From assembly GCF_030272615.1 (NCBI RefSeq), contig NC_081410.1:126045640-126109639 (forward strand): a stretch of DNA of 64,000 nucleotides. The letters run 5' to 3'. The DNA comes from Cryptomeria japonica (Eukaryota > Streptophyta > Pinopsida > Cupressales > Cupressaceae). A model generated the notes under the pieces. That model was not told the DNA's origin. It saw only the letters and a list, made by a program, of their open reading frames with translations, and made no database searches. Of this stretch, positions 34,623 through 46,259 are shown piece by piece (positions within the stretch are counted from its first letter, which is position 1; the number at the start of each line of letters is the position of its first letter). Position numbers and translations under genes: made by a program.

Positions 34623-35455
34623 ATGGTGAACACCCAAGAGAAGCAAAAACTGTCAAAGTTCATGGGGGATGGATCAGAGGACCCTGTACGATATTGCAAA
34701 ACATGTATAACCACTTGGGAGGCGAATAGCCAAGATGACCAAGATTACTGGTTGAAGACGTTTCCGGCTACCCTTCGGGGGATGGAAATTGATTGGTATA
34801 CCGACCTTGATGCCCAGTACAAAACAAGATGGAATAATCTGAAGAAGGCCTTCGAGGAGGAATTCAAACTCCTGAGGGATGATAATGAGATCATGGACGA
34901 AATCTATAATACCGAGCAACGGAAAAATGAGAGTGTACGCGCTTACAACCATAGGCTCAAAGAACTGTTGAACAAGATGGAGAACCAACCAGCCGACGGG
35001 TTGATGAAGAGGTGGTGCACGGAGGGATTGATACCCTCACTGTGCAAGAAGATGAAAGTAGTGCCTCCATCCTCGTACACCGATGCTTACAATCGGGCGA
35101 TGGACATCGAGAGTGAAAACAAAACTCCTCCCGAGAGAAGAGGAAGATCGACAATGATGAGAGCCTCAACGGTAGCAGTGACAGAGAATCCAAACCTGTA
35201 CGAGCCCTTCAACGGGAAATGTTGAGAATGGTGAACGAGTTGAAGGCTGAGAAAGGAACTATCAAAGAAGGTAATGAACTATGGTGTACTGAGTGCAAAA
35301 GTTTGGGGCACCCAAAAGGTAATTGTCCTAGAAATATGTTTTGTGAAATTTACCAAGTGTTGGGGCATTCAATCAAGGAGTGCCCATACAATTTGAAGAT
35401 GAGAAGTACACAAGTACTCTTCACACAGGGAGAGTCCAGCAGATCAAAATCATAA
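34623..35455 (+). pseudogene. E gag: capsid region and first zinc knuckles
   Basis: From ATG 34623 (upstream ATG 34524 also in frame) the product reads KFMGDGSEDPVRYCKTC, then YWLKTFPATLRGMEIDWY and VRAYNHRLKELL, the usual helical core of plant Ty3/gypsy gag. Near 35130 the frame must shift by one to continue as ESKPVRALQREMLRMVNEL. A perfect CCHC knuckle follows (CTECKSLGHPKGNC), then a second with Cys-2 replaced (CEIYQVLGHSIKEC). A stop follows at 35453. Gag would form the element's particle and bind its RNA. The frameshift shows decay. Confidence 0.8.
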
Positions 35456-35459
35456 TGTA

Positions 35460-36420
35460 ACGCCAAGTGGCTATGGAAATCAACGAGGGCGAAACCAAAT
35501 ACAGTATGACTCCAGAGGACGTCCTATCATACAATGCCAACAATGTAGTGAATGGGGAGACTTTGCCAGAGATTGCCAAAACAAGAAAGAAAACGTACAA
35601 TTATTGTGCAAATGGTGTGGACCAGGTGACCATGAAGACACCAACTGTCCAAAGCAGAAAGGGGTAAATATGTTGGACGTCAAAGAGCCAAACGAGGATG
35701 TACTCACAATCACAAGGTTACAAAGCAAAATAGTAGTGTACCCCGATCCCCATACGGAGAAGGAAAGACTTCGAGAGGCAAAGGCGGATGTTGAATGGGC
35801 GATGGCGGAGGAGCGAAGGGCCTCTCATGATGCCGCTAGTACAACACCATGGTCGGAGTTCGAGAAAACTATCATAAAACAAATGTTGCAAGCTACCATA
35901 CCAGTACGAGTATCGGACCTTCAACAGACTATGCCACAATTGAAAATGGCCTGACAAATGTAGGCAATAATATCATCAACCAGGAACGTCGTGAGCCGAC
36001 GGCAATATCACCTGGCACATCTTCCATGGACCAGCCAGTGGCAAAACCATCTGGCACATCAGCCGCGGACCCCACGCTGCTTACTATGAGTATTGGTCGG
36101 GAGCCAGCTGTAGTGGAAATGAAGATCATGGGACGAAAGCTGACCAATACCATCGTGGACGATGGCTCTAGAGTAAATGTATTGTCGGAAGAAACATGGA
36201 GGAGTTTGGGCAAACCAACTCTCTGGCCACCAACATCCTAGCTTGTAGGTGCCAACCAACATGGTATCAAACCCTTGGGAACACTTATGGCACAAAAAGT
36301 TGTTATCGGCACCCAACATTTCTTCCTCGACTTCATCGTCATTCCACTGGAGAAAAGGGCCTATAATGCCCTCCTTGGAAGAGGTTGGCTAATCATGGCA
36401 AAGGCAAATCATAACTAGAA
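35460..36420 (+). pseudogene. E: further zinc knuckles and retropepsin remnant
   Basis: Two more knuckles follow: CQQCSEWGDFARDC (His replaced by Asp) and CKWCGPGDHEDTNC (intact). A linker and a further frame change lead to the protease: MKIMGRKLTNTIVDDGSRVN, a retropepsin-like active-site strand, then ETWRSLGKPTLWPPTS, a TAG stop, and GIKPLGTLMAQKV and YNALLGRGWL in the same frame. LLGRGWL is the usual C-terminal protease strand. Several stops and frame changes make it inactive. Confidence 0.75.
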
Positions 36421-36429
36421 GAAGAACAC

Positions 36430-37370
36430 ACTCTCCATCGAGAGTGAAGGGCGTAAATATGTGATTGACTTAAGTAACCAAGCTGTGAGTGAAGAATTGG
36501 CATCCTCTGACTCAAAGTCTGAGGGAGGAGAGTTAGGTATGAATGAAGGGAGGAAAGACATGGAACCCAACAAGGAAGGGGTGCTCGAGTTAGAAGATTG
36601 CTCTGACGATGAGATGAGTTCCTTGAACGGATTATCACTGGCAAATGGAGGACTACGAAGTTTCCCAACTCGACTGTAATATGCTACAAATTGGCGAAAT
36701 TGAGGAAGTGCAAAGTTGGTCGTACGTTATTCATCCTTGCACATCAAGTGCAGGAGTGTTTGGGTTGTACGAACAGTTGCCAAGGGAGTACAGGCCGTAC
36801 AAACAATTGTCGAGTGAGCTTAGACCGTACGAACAATTGCCGAGTGGGAGTGGGGAAGTGTCTAAGGCGTACGAAGAAGATTCGCAGAGAAAGGATCAGA
36901 AATTGGATACTGTACAGCCTTGTGGAGCTAACCCAAAGAAGTTAATACGGTACGTTGTACGGTTCACATCAGCTGAGAGTAATTCCATTGTACGATTTGG
37001 ACACACAGGCCAAAGGAGGTGCAATGCACGGGAACCGTACGAAACCGTACAGGCCAACACACACAAGAAACAGGAATCCATACGGAGGGTGAAACAAACC
37101 GTACGAAGGCAGGAGGAATCGTCCGCACGGGTGTGTAGAGTTCGGTGGAGGAGTCCGTACGAGGTGTGCAAAGTTCCATACGAAGGGTGAAACAAACCGT
37201 ACGAAGGCAGGATGAATCGTCCGCACAGGTGTGTAGAGTTCGGTGGAGGAGTCCGTACGAGGTGTGCAAAATTCCATACGAGGGCAAAAGGAATCCGTAC
37301 ATTGACAAGCAAGGAAATCTATACCAAAATTTGCATGAAGTGCGAGGGAGTCCGTACGGAGCTCACAAGG
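36430..37370 (+). other. E: region rich in CGTACG/GTACGAA, partly open
   Basis: This occupies the place of pol. A frame of 181 codons (36645-37190) contains RPYEQLP-type repeats because CCGTACGAA encodes PYE. The words GTACG or TACGA occur over 20 times. A 98-bp unit is tandemly duplicated (37099-37196 and 37197-37284). Whether it was ever translated is unknown. The long minus-strand frames here mirror the same repeats. Confidence 0.6.
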
Positions 37371-37617
37371 GATTTTAGCGAAGTTTGTACGAAATTTTCA
37401 AACAAATTCAAGGAAATACGAAAATTTGTACAAGTTGGAGGAAGAAATCCATACCATAACAAAGGAAGCAATTCCTGAGGGAAATCCATACAATGACCCT
37501 ATCGCGGAGTAGAAGTGGCCTACAAGTTGGGGTTGTCCAGTACAAGTCTTGGCCTACACTCTTGTCATTAGTCTTTCCAGACATTACTTGATGTTTACTT
37601 GTCGTCTGGAAGACAAC

Positions 37618-37638
37618 TTTTTGTTTTGGGGGGGATAA
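37618..37638 (+). other. Polypurine tract of E
   Basis: TTTTGGGGGGGGATAA directly precedes the 3' LTR (TG at 37639). Confidence 0.6.
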
Positions 37639-37980
37639 TGTAGTTGACATAAAACGCATATTGTTATGGTTGATAATTTTGGTTACCTGATAGTGTATTA
37701 ATTAATTGTATTAAGTGGGTTGTCACTCTTGGGTAGTTATGTGTCGGTTGGTTGACGGTTGTGTATCTCTCGGCAATCGTCGAGTCCTTTAAATATGTCG
37801 TGTACCGCCCAGGAAGTAGTATGGTATTGTCAGATCTATTGCAATCCTTGGCTGACCATCTCTGGTCTCTTCTCTGTAATAATTGCATGTGCGAATAAAG
37901 ATATATTTTAAAACCGTGTCTGGCATTGTCATGTACATTATTATTGTCTGTATTTAATTTACTAGTTGTAGCGGTAAACA
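37639..37980 (+). repeat. 3' LTR of E
   Basis: Same length as the 5' copy. Differences cluster in the second half (for example TTTTACTGTCG against TTTTAAAACCG). Confidence 0.9.
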
Positions 37981-38311
37981 CAAACCAAACAAAATCAAAA
38001 AAATTGGATCAGATTTGGGTGGGGATCCTTCAAACAAGGGCCCAAGGTCCATGAGTTTTCCATCTAATCTTCCTCGCAAGGTGGAGAGTAGAAGTGGAAA
38101 GGGAATTGCAAGTTCCAAGTTCCAAGTCCACATCGGACCCCAAAGTCTAACCCACGGGCAATTTCCTTTTGGAGCTTGAAATGGCAATTTGGGCCCTCTT
38201 AATTGTCGTAGCCCAGCAGAATTTGGAGGGTAGGTTAGTAGAGAGGTTTGAAGGTTGTTCTAGTGGTTTTGGGGGTTTTGTCTCTTCGAAGCCTCATTTT
38301 CTATGCCAACC
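37981..38311. other. Unassigned sequence between E and P2
   Basis: No ORF recognised. It has AAGTTCCAAGTTCCAAGTCC phrases like those near 6800. It is probably the continuation of the old repeat into which E and B2 inserted. Confidence 0.35.
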
Positions 38312-38360
38312 TGGTGTGACCATTTCACACATCACCCCATCACAAATGGGGACCCCTCTT
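38312..38360 (+). other. Double hairpin at the 5' terminus of P2
   Basis: GTGACCATTTCAC and CCCCATCACAAATGGGG are inverted repeats followed by ACCCC. The same design occurs in A1, A2, A3 and P3. Confidence 0.7.
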
Positions 38361-38564
38361 ATACTTTCAGTTTTAGGATTTTTGTTAGATTAGATTGCCA
38401 AACTGATCCTTTTGGGAATGAGTAAGTTAGAGTTGATCTCATAGTTCGCATTTTAAGGGTTAGGAATTCGCATCATTCATTGGTTTTGATTGAAGTTAGA
38501 CACAAATTTGGCTAAAGCAAGTTACCTTTGGAGGATAGGCATTCTAGGTTTGCACATTGGAACT

Positions 38565-39320
38565 CGGTCATTGACCCCCCCAAAAGTGCGATATAAGCTT
38601 TGAAGCTCAGTCAATGCCACCTTGAAAGTGCAACTTAAGCACTTTAAACACTTTCTTGCCCTAGTCTTGTGCATCATTACTTTTGATTAAAGATCATCGT
38701 AGTTTGACAAGGACGTTGCTAGGACCAAGCAATATCAAGTGATGAAGGAGATCGGTCACTTCAAGTATATGATCAGGTCTATCAACTCGAGGTTTTGATC
38801 ACTTCTTTTGCCTCCAATCAGCAACTTAAGAGATCAAACGATTTCTTTTGGTGGCTAGATGAGCGACTTAAGACCTCCTTTGTTCATTCCAATCAGCGAA
38901 CAAGCACTTCCTTTGACCCCTTGGATGTGCGACAAAAGGATTAAGGCTCAGTCATTGACCCCTTGGAAGTGCAACATAAGGATTGCATGATTTCCTTTGC
39001 TATGTCAAGAGTGCGACATAAGGAATCACATTATTTCCTTTGCTACCCCAAATGTGTGACATAAGGTTATGGTCACTTCCTTTGATAGTGAAAGTGCCAC
39101 TTAAGAAATAAGGTGATTTCCTTTGATAGATGAAAAGACGACTTAAGGTTTTAACCATTTCCTTTGACCCCTTTAAAGTGTGACTTAAGGAATCAAGGCA
39201 TTTCCTTGATGGGTCAAATGTGCGACTTAAGGTTTTTATGACTTCCTTTACCCCCCAAGAAGTGTGACATAAGGATTAGGGCTTAGTCATTGACCCCCAA
39301 GATCAGCGACTTAAGAAAAT
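38565..39320. repeat. Degenerate tandem repeats in P2
   Basis: About ten units of 55-65 bp built on ATTTCCTTTGACCCC then AGTGCGACTTAAGG. Non-coding. Unlike the repeats of A, B or P1 in sequence but in the same relative place. Confidence 0.8.
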
Positions 39321-39464
39321 AATGTTTGCATGGGCCCCACGATCTGAAAGTGAAACGTTTTATTTACATTTGATATTAGCAATTGAAGTCGGCCTTAGAG
39401 TTTTTATTACTATCATCTAAATGATGTCAGTCTTGTGTTAAACTACCTCACTACTTCAAGCAGC

Positions 39465-39472
39465 TATAAAGA
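39465..39472 (+). promoter_or_regulatory. Possible upstream TATA box for the P2 ORF
   Basis: TATAAAGA in AAGCAGCTATAAAGATG context lies just after the repeats and about 890 bp before the ORF start. It could drive the ORF independently of the TATA box near the 3' end. Motif only. Confidence 0.35.
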
Positions 39473-40360
39473 TGTGTTTGATCATTTCATTTGATCAAAC
39501 TAAAAACGATTTCTATTGAAGGCAGAGATTTCTTACATGCTACAGCGAATTAACCCCTTGAGCAGAGACGGTTTTGATCAAGAAGCAAAGCAAAGTCATT
39601 AGAGGAATCCAAATTGATCATCTTTATAGAAAATTTGTCTCCAGGCATAGTGATTCTAATTCTGATCAGATATTGTCAAGATCATTATTGTAAATCACAT
39701 TAAATTCACTTCTGATTAAAGGCAATTTTGACTAAGGCTGAGACAAAGACATTCAAGGTATCGAACTTGATCAATCAAACATAGCGAACTGACTTCTTCC
39801 AATCAGTGATTTTGTCATTGGACAGCAACTTTGTTTCCTTAAAATATCAGCAAGCTTATCACAGCGAATTCTGGAAACAACTTTATCACCTCTATATCAG
39901 CAACTTGATGAAGTCCAGTAGTTGGTATTAAAGGCGCACTCATCTAGAAAGACAATTTTATCAAAAGGCAACCAAATTGAAGTTTCAGTCTATTTTGAAA
40001 CAATTTGCAGGTCTGAAATAAGGCTCAATTGATGATTTTTACACAATATCAGACTTTGTTTAAAGACTGATCCAGCTCCTTGCTTATTGCTTCTATGAGG
40101 TTTTTGGTGTAGGAAGCTTTAATTCGTCACATTCTAATCATCTAAATGTATTTCAAGGCATAATTTATCAATTTAGATGATTATGTTCAAGTTTTGCAAT
40201 CTAGGGTTTTGCATATGAGTCTAGGGTTTCAGGCAATATTGGGATTGTTAATGAATCATTAACTCTAGAGCTCAAATTCTTATCGTAGGTTATCGATTTC
40301 ACTTTGCAAGCATTTATACCATATCACAAGGCTAACTTGGACAACTCTTGCAAGTAGGAC

Positions 40361-41932
40361 ATGCCTGGAGCACGACAAACTCTCATTAAGGAGGATCTAA
40401 AGGGAGATGAAATGGATTCCAAGATTGTGTCGTTTTGGAGCAATGTAGGAGATATCAACTTCGGTCAAATCAACATGAAGAAATTCCAACGACCGCTATA
40501 CACCACCAAGCCTTCCAAATACTCCAAGAAGATGATCGAGAGCGGAATAGTAAAACCGGCAGGCTTCCCTCCAACAATGCAATGCAATGAGTTGATGGTT
40601 GAGTGTGCTAGGCACTATGATGAGAGCAAGAGGATTATAGTGGCACCTAATGGCAGAGAACTTGCCTACCTCTCTGAGGAAGCTATTAGTGAGGCATTCC
40701 ATATACCTGAATTCAACAACATGATCTACAAGAGCAGGGATTCAGTACGAACATTCTACGATGATGATCCCAACAAATGCTTAGGCATAATCAACAAGTA
40801 CAAGCTATTGAAGAGAAGACCTGGCTTATCCAAGATACCTGCCAAGCTCCACAGAATCGACTTTAAGGAGGAATTCGGTGATCTAATCACACTACTCAAC
40901 CGGATCGTAGGAACCCCTCATGCATCTCCATTTGAGAATTGGATGTTCTACTTTATGGAGATCATATCAACTGGAAAGGAGAGAATCAATTGGGCAAGGA
41001 TTATTAGCAAGAACATTGATATACAACTGAAGAGGCTAGAGCGAACCAAGACATTCTACATGAGCTCATATATCATATATTCACTTGCCAGAGCCCATGA
41101 ATATACAAGATTAACCTATAGAACTCTAGTCGGTACAAGAGCCAGAGAATTGAGGGCATGTGAGTCATACACCCAGTTGTATTATCATGGCAAGGCACAT
41201 TATAGAAGAGTGGATGATGCTTTCACTATGCACATCACAAGAACGTTGCAACGTGGTATTCATCAAAGACTATCTCCACAGGCAAAAGAGCTAATAGAGA
41301 AGTTTGGTGCTTGGTTTATCCACTTTCCCAAGTTCACCTACTGGAATACAAGGATGCTCTTGCCCGCCCTACATGCTACCAAGATATCCTACCGAGAAGT
41401 TGATATTGCTTGAGTTGGTGAGGTAGTTGGTAGCCTACAACAAAGTGCAGAAGAACAAGCACAAGACAAGGATTCCATTTTCGATCTCAGTCGGACAATC
41501 ATTGGAGGTGTGCCCATCCTTGCAAGTGGTAGAGAAAGTGGATGAAGAATTGAAGTCTCTCCATCTCATTCCATACTTTTCCAACAACAGCTTTGATCCC
41601 TATGGTAGCATTAGGAGATCAAGTGGAAGACGAAATAAGCATAAGTTACAATTGGAAGATCATTTCATGATTGCTAAGGATGATCTAGATATAAGGAAAG
41701 AATGTGTTCGAGGTTACCTATCGATACCGTTAGAGAAAGCAAGGTCTTTGACATTCCTGACCAAGCACAGGACAATGAAAGGTGCCTCTTACCAATATAT
41801 GAGCAAGAGAAAGATAAAGAAGTGAAAATCAATTGGATTGAGGTGGAAGTCACCAAATTAAAAGATTTTATGACGCCAGTCCTATCATACACAAGGCAAT
41901 GGGTAGATGCTCAAACCCATGTATTGAAGACT
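40361..41932 (+). pseudogene. P2 ORF, N-terminal part (NVGD domain)
   Basis: The ATG at 40361 opens 350 codons: MPGARQTLIKEDLKGDEM, FWSNVGDINFGQINM, ESGIVKPAGFPP, ELAYLSEEAISEAFHIPEF, FKEEFGDLITLLNRIVG, WMFYFMEIISTGKERINWA, SYIIYSLARAHEY and FGAWFIHFPKFTYW. One extra base near 41413 changes frame to LVAYNKVQKNKHK (with one TAG), and another change near 41740 leads to IPDQAQDNERCLLPIYE and RQWVDAQTHVLKT, where A3 is inserted. All blocks have collinear partners in P1. The protein is soluble and mostly helical by composition, without a signal peptide. Function is unknown; I do not recognise the family with confidence. Confidence 0.8.
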
Positions 41933-42605
41933 TGTTGTGACATATTCACACATCACCCCATTGCAAATGGGGACCCCTACTTTTAGCTTTCTAGGGTTTG
42001 TTTTCTTGGTCTTTTAGGTTCTTGTCCATTGACCTTTTGCATTTGGAGGGTTGTCAAAGGGATTATTTAGATGGTAGGCTCTGCTTGAGCTAGGGTGAGT
42101 CAGTAGGTGGTCCAAGTCAGGGTCTCATTGAATGCCTTCCTTAGTTCAAGTTTTGCTCTTGTTGCTAGTTGTGTCTTGTTTGAGTCAGGTAGAGGCTTAA
42201 GAGGTCAAGTCAATTGAGTGATTAGGGGTTATTTAGATCATTCCTAGGGTGTTTTTTGTGTACCATCCGATCGCACTTCAAGTTGCTAAATCAAACCTTG
42301 GTTGAATGCATAATGTCCTCCTAGGTCCCATCCCTTACATCAAGGACAGAGCGAATTCGCCTTGAGAAGTCTGGAATGTCATCCTGATCCTCAAATGTCC
42401 TGAAATTTGGCTGTCTGGAATGTCATCCTGATCCTGAAATTTGACTGTCTGGAAAATTGAACAATCCTCCAAAAACTAGATTTTGCATTATAACTCTTGG
42501 AGGTCCGAAACCACTCTCAAACATCCTGACAATATATACTTAAAGTATAACTTATACTTAAATGTTATATTCCATATATGGATCCTGGCGGAGAGACTAA
42601 CATGT

Positions 42606-43200
42606 CAAATTTCACTCCTAACCCTTCCAAAGGGTCCAAAGCAAATTTCAATTTCGCTCCTGACCCTTCCAAATGGTCCAGAGCGAATTCCCTTATGCCT
42701 CATAAACCTTGTCCTTATGGCGTAGTTGAGAGAGTATTGAGGTGTGAAACAAAGTGAACTGATGAAAGTAAGGAATTTGAGCATAATTGCAAATTTCGCT
42801 CCTGACCCTTCCAAAGGGTCCAGAGCGAAATTCTTGAAAACACCTAATTTGCTCATGATGGAGGCCAAAATATGAATTCCTAGGCATTGGTGGAGCAAAG
42901 ATCAATGTATACTTACCTTGAGAAGCAATTTGGAGCAAGGAAGGGATGGAATTGTGTCTTAATCATGAATTTCACTCCTGACCCATCCAAAGGGTCCAAA
43001 GCGAAATCCTAAGATAGCCTAAATTCTTGCCAAAAACACGTTGAAATTGACATCACTTAAAGGGCTAGTTGTGAGATCATGATGGGAGAAGGTTTGAAGG
43101 TTAAGTCCAAAATTGTGAAATGTTGAAAATGAGATCTAATTGAGAAAAATAGCAAAAATCGCTCCTGACCCTTCCAAAGCGTCCAGAGTGATTTTCCTAT
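42606..43200. repeat. Hairpin array in A3
   Basis: TTTCGCTCCTGACCCTTCC followed by AAAGGGTCCAGAGCGAAA, starting near 42606, 42650, 42792, 42968 and 43155. Outer and inner arms pair as in A1. Spacing between full copies is 142-187 bp. Confidence 0.8.
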
Positions 43201-43968
43201 AGGGCCTGTCCCTAGAGAGGATCCTAAGCGAATTCTATTTTGTTGACTTCTTGTTAATGATTTGAGGTAAGAAATGCTATGTTGGATAAATTTATCATGT
43301 CTACTTAATCATCTTTTGGTTTGTTTTGTAGATGGAGGAGGACTTCAATTGTTCGAGAAAAGCATTGAGAGATTTCAAGTGTTCAAGGATTTCCAAGCTA
43401 TCCTCAAAGACTCCATTCTGCCACACAATGGAACCACATGATGAAAGAGAAGAATGACCTTACAAGCACTTCAAGGTGAAGTAATGCTACCAGAGAAGAA
43501 GGAATGACTTGACCGTGAGAGGGCTTCATCAAGCACATGGGAGTCAAAGGGGTACATCATTCATCGCATCAAGGATGAAGGAGGATCATCCAAAATCAGT
43601 GCAAGGGTACATTGAACAAGCAGATAGTTTCAGAAGAGTTAATCAAAGTTAGCTTCTCGACTTCATCAAATTGAGTATCAAAGAGATCAGCCAAGGCACA
43701 AATGTCAGACAAGGTGGCATCCCAGTCACCGTTCCTCCAGTCTAATAGATCCACCTCAGCATGTCTAGATTCAATGTACCTGACTCACCGGTGACGGCAC
43801 AAACTTCAGTGTACCTACCTCTACTTCCTATTGGTCCACACTCATTGAATGTAATTTTCTCATTGGTTAAGGAAGTTTGTTATAACAAACCCTAATTAGA
43901 GTTTCTATCTTGTAATCCTAGCCATTGATTCTAAGTCAATCAGAGCCATCAATTTGTAAAGGGCTCTC

Positions 43969-43976
43969 TATATAAG
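43969..43976 (+). promoter_or_regulatory. TATA box of A3
   Basis: TATATAAG in GGGCTCTCTATATAAGGCCC context. It is about 857 bp before the 3' end once D4 is discounted. Confidence 0.55.
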
Positions 43977-44468
43977 GCCCTGGCTCTTCATTTGTAAAGG
44001 TTAATAGTTAGAGAATAGTCAATAGTGAATAGTCAACAGATAGAATAGCATAGCAATTAGAGTAGATTAGGAAGAGAAGGCAAGAAATTGTTGCCTTGAT
44101 TGTAAATAAACTCCATTTTCATTGAAGTTATGGTGAAATGTGTCGTTTCTTTGCAATATGCATGGTCTCTTGTTGAATCTTCATTTTAGATGATAGATAA
44201 TTAGATTGAATGAAGGAAGTTATTGAATGCACTCGCGTGGAATCCGCCTAGTCCAAACCACTAGCCTCTTGTTGATTGTAAGTGCGCCCAGCATGGTCAA
44301 CTGGCATAGAATGAGCTTAATCTCGAGTCGTTACATGTCTATCATTCATGCATTATCTTGAACGGTGATCAATGTTTGATTGTGTACGATTTGGACATAT
44401 TACAAGCATCCCTTAGAAGATTGCACTGAGTTGGTGTGGAATTGTTTAGCCTGATGGTGAGACCCAGC

Positions 44469-45892
44469 TAAAAGATCCCTGATGGATCTTTTAAGCTGAC
44501 AGGCTATAATTTTTAATTATTTGTTTTAAAATAAATTCTTCTTGTTTATTAAATGATCTTTCAGAGAGAGACAAAAGTTGCAAAAAGGTTGTGTCTTTTG
44601 TTTTTGTTTGTATTTTTCCAGATATAGGTAAACAATGAATAACAACAACAGCAAATATTGAATAGGCTGGAAAATAATGTGCAATAATATAATATTCAGC
44701 CAATCCAGAATAGCTACAAATCATACCAGGCAAAATACATAAATGATATGCCAACAAAGTATCTACCAATCAAAATAATGTTGCCGGCTGCAAGAAAGAC
44801 CATCCACGCACAATGAAAAGAGATGGCTGATGAATACCAATCAGCAATCCACATGCCAGCTAGAAGGAGGCCGTACGGCCGCTGCAGTCACATCCAGGCA
44901 GCAAAGGAACTCCCACGTGCCAAGCAATATACCCAACGTCCAAAGCCAAAGCTCTTCCAATGCTGAACTTGCACTCCAATCAAAGTCTGGAACCAAATGA
45001 AGCTGCTGAAACCTTCTATTGGGGTTTGCGTCCCAATATCCAAGCCCTAGGGTTTGCGTCCCAGTTCTTCAGAAATCGCTCCTCAAAGCAAATTCACAAA
45101 TGCCAAGTTTGAAGATGTAAAAAGATAATAGAATAATGAGCCAACATCTCCTTTTATCTCCCTCTCAAAGCTACTCGAACCCTAAAGGGAGAATATGCTT
45201 TTACCTTTATTAAATAATGGCATATTCTTAATTTAAAAGGCCTTTATGTATAGGAAAACACCCCTTTCGTCAAATAACAAAACTCAAGGTGCCAGAAGGT
45301 CTCCGGATGATGAAAATAAGTTATAATAATTCAAGACCTTTCCAACGAGCTATAACACATATGCCTACCTGACCAAAAGAAGCCAAAATCCCCTTATTAC
45401 TCCAATTAGCTATATAAATAGTTTTATTTAATTAAAAAGATGCTAACTTAGGAAATATTAAAAATATATCCCAAATAGCCGTATAATGCTCATCTGACTC
45501 CACAAGTCTGAAACGGAGCCTACCACCTATCTGTGACTGTTGTCGGAAATCATGGATCCTCGAGCAATCTTGTCCCTAAAATCTTGGGATGCTCCTAGAA
45601 GCTAAGAAACATACCCAAATCTCCTGAAACTAAACCCAAGGAATAGTCTCATGGTAACCCAACCCTGGGTACTGTCAAATCCTCCTAAATAGTAGGAATA
45701 GCCTCCACAAAAGAAGGAAATGCCTCCTAAAATTAAGGAACTGCTCCAAACTGGTCCACTACTGCCAGAATACCAAGTCCCAAACACTGTATAACCACAC
45801 TAAGTCTCTATCCATCACTGTCAGCCTACAAGACCCCATAATAAGCTGACTCACATGTCTCTGCTAGACAGAGCTAAAGAGGGGACATGACA
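44469..45892 (-). mobile_element. D4: solo LTR nested in A3
   Basis: The minus-strand LTR of about 1424 bp starts TGTCATGTCCCCTCTTTAGC at 45892. Comparison with A1 shows where A3 is interrupted. Flanks CCAGC (44464-44468) and CCAAC (45893-45897) give a TSD with one mismatch. The far end carries a small palindrome, GGATCTTTT opposite AAAAGATCC, at 44470-44493. No coding content. Confidence 0.6.
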
Positions 45893-46049
45893 CCAACCTA
45901 GTAGGACTCCAACTAGTCATTCATCCATCTTCTCGCATTCTAGGTCTTAGAGTAGACTTTCTGAGCCCTGTATCTTTTGATGTTTCTTTATCTTCCAACC
46001 AGTAGATAGGATTCAAGTTCTAGCAGATTAAACACTCAGGCCATCAAAC

Positions 46050-46055
46050 GTAAGT
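46050..46055 (+). promoter_or_regulatory. Conserved GTAAGT in A3
   Basis: 204 bp before the 3' end, within the same GTAAGTCCCCTTGTGATTCC block as A1 and A2. Confidence 0.4.
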
Positions 46056-46259
46056 CCCCTTGTGATTCCAGCATAATCACATCATACCACAAGAGCTTAT
46101 CCACACGTAGAGACCCTACATACAAGAACCTTGGAGTTGCCTCGATTGATCCTTCGGCGAAATCTTCAGCATTCAGGGAAACTTTGTTCAAGAGAGGATA
46201 AGATACCTTGGTATTTTATTCTGTGTTCGCATGTGCATGAAAAACACATCAACAAGACC

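Larger units (their letters stand above)
33843..37980 (+). mobile_element. E: short LTR retrotransposon with gag and protease remnant only
   Basis: Two 342-bp direct LTRs (33843-34184 and 37639-37980) start TGTAGTTG and end GCGGTAAACA. CAAAC flanks both sides, a perfect TSD. I count about 25 differences between the LTRs (about 93% identical), so the insertion is not recent. The internal 3.45 kb has gag, zinc knuckles and a retropepsin remnant, then a CGTACG-rich stretch, and lacks reverse transcriptase, RNase H and integrase. It is therefore non-autonomous, of Ty3/gypsy type judging from gag and protease. Confidence 0.9.
41933..46254 (+). mobile_element. A3: giant solo-LTR-like unit inserted in the P2 ORF
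   Basis: It starts TGTTGTGACATATTCACAC and ends AAAACACATCAACA. Flanks are AGACT (41928-41932) and AGACC (46255-46259), one mismatch. The ORF homology resumes directly after it. Net of D4 it is 2.89 kb. It has four to five hairpins near 42606-43200, TATATAAG at 43969-43976 and GTAAGT at 46050-46055. The 3' third is close to A1 in sequence. Confidence 0.8.

Noticed and set aside
34158-34714. Minus-strand ORFs over the E leader
   Set aside because: They come from the 121-bp duplication and oppose the element's direction.
36896-37312. Minus-strand ORFs of 102-138 codons inside E
   Set aside because: They mirror the CGTACG-rich duplication and run opposite to gag; no motif.
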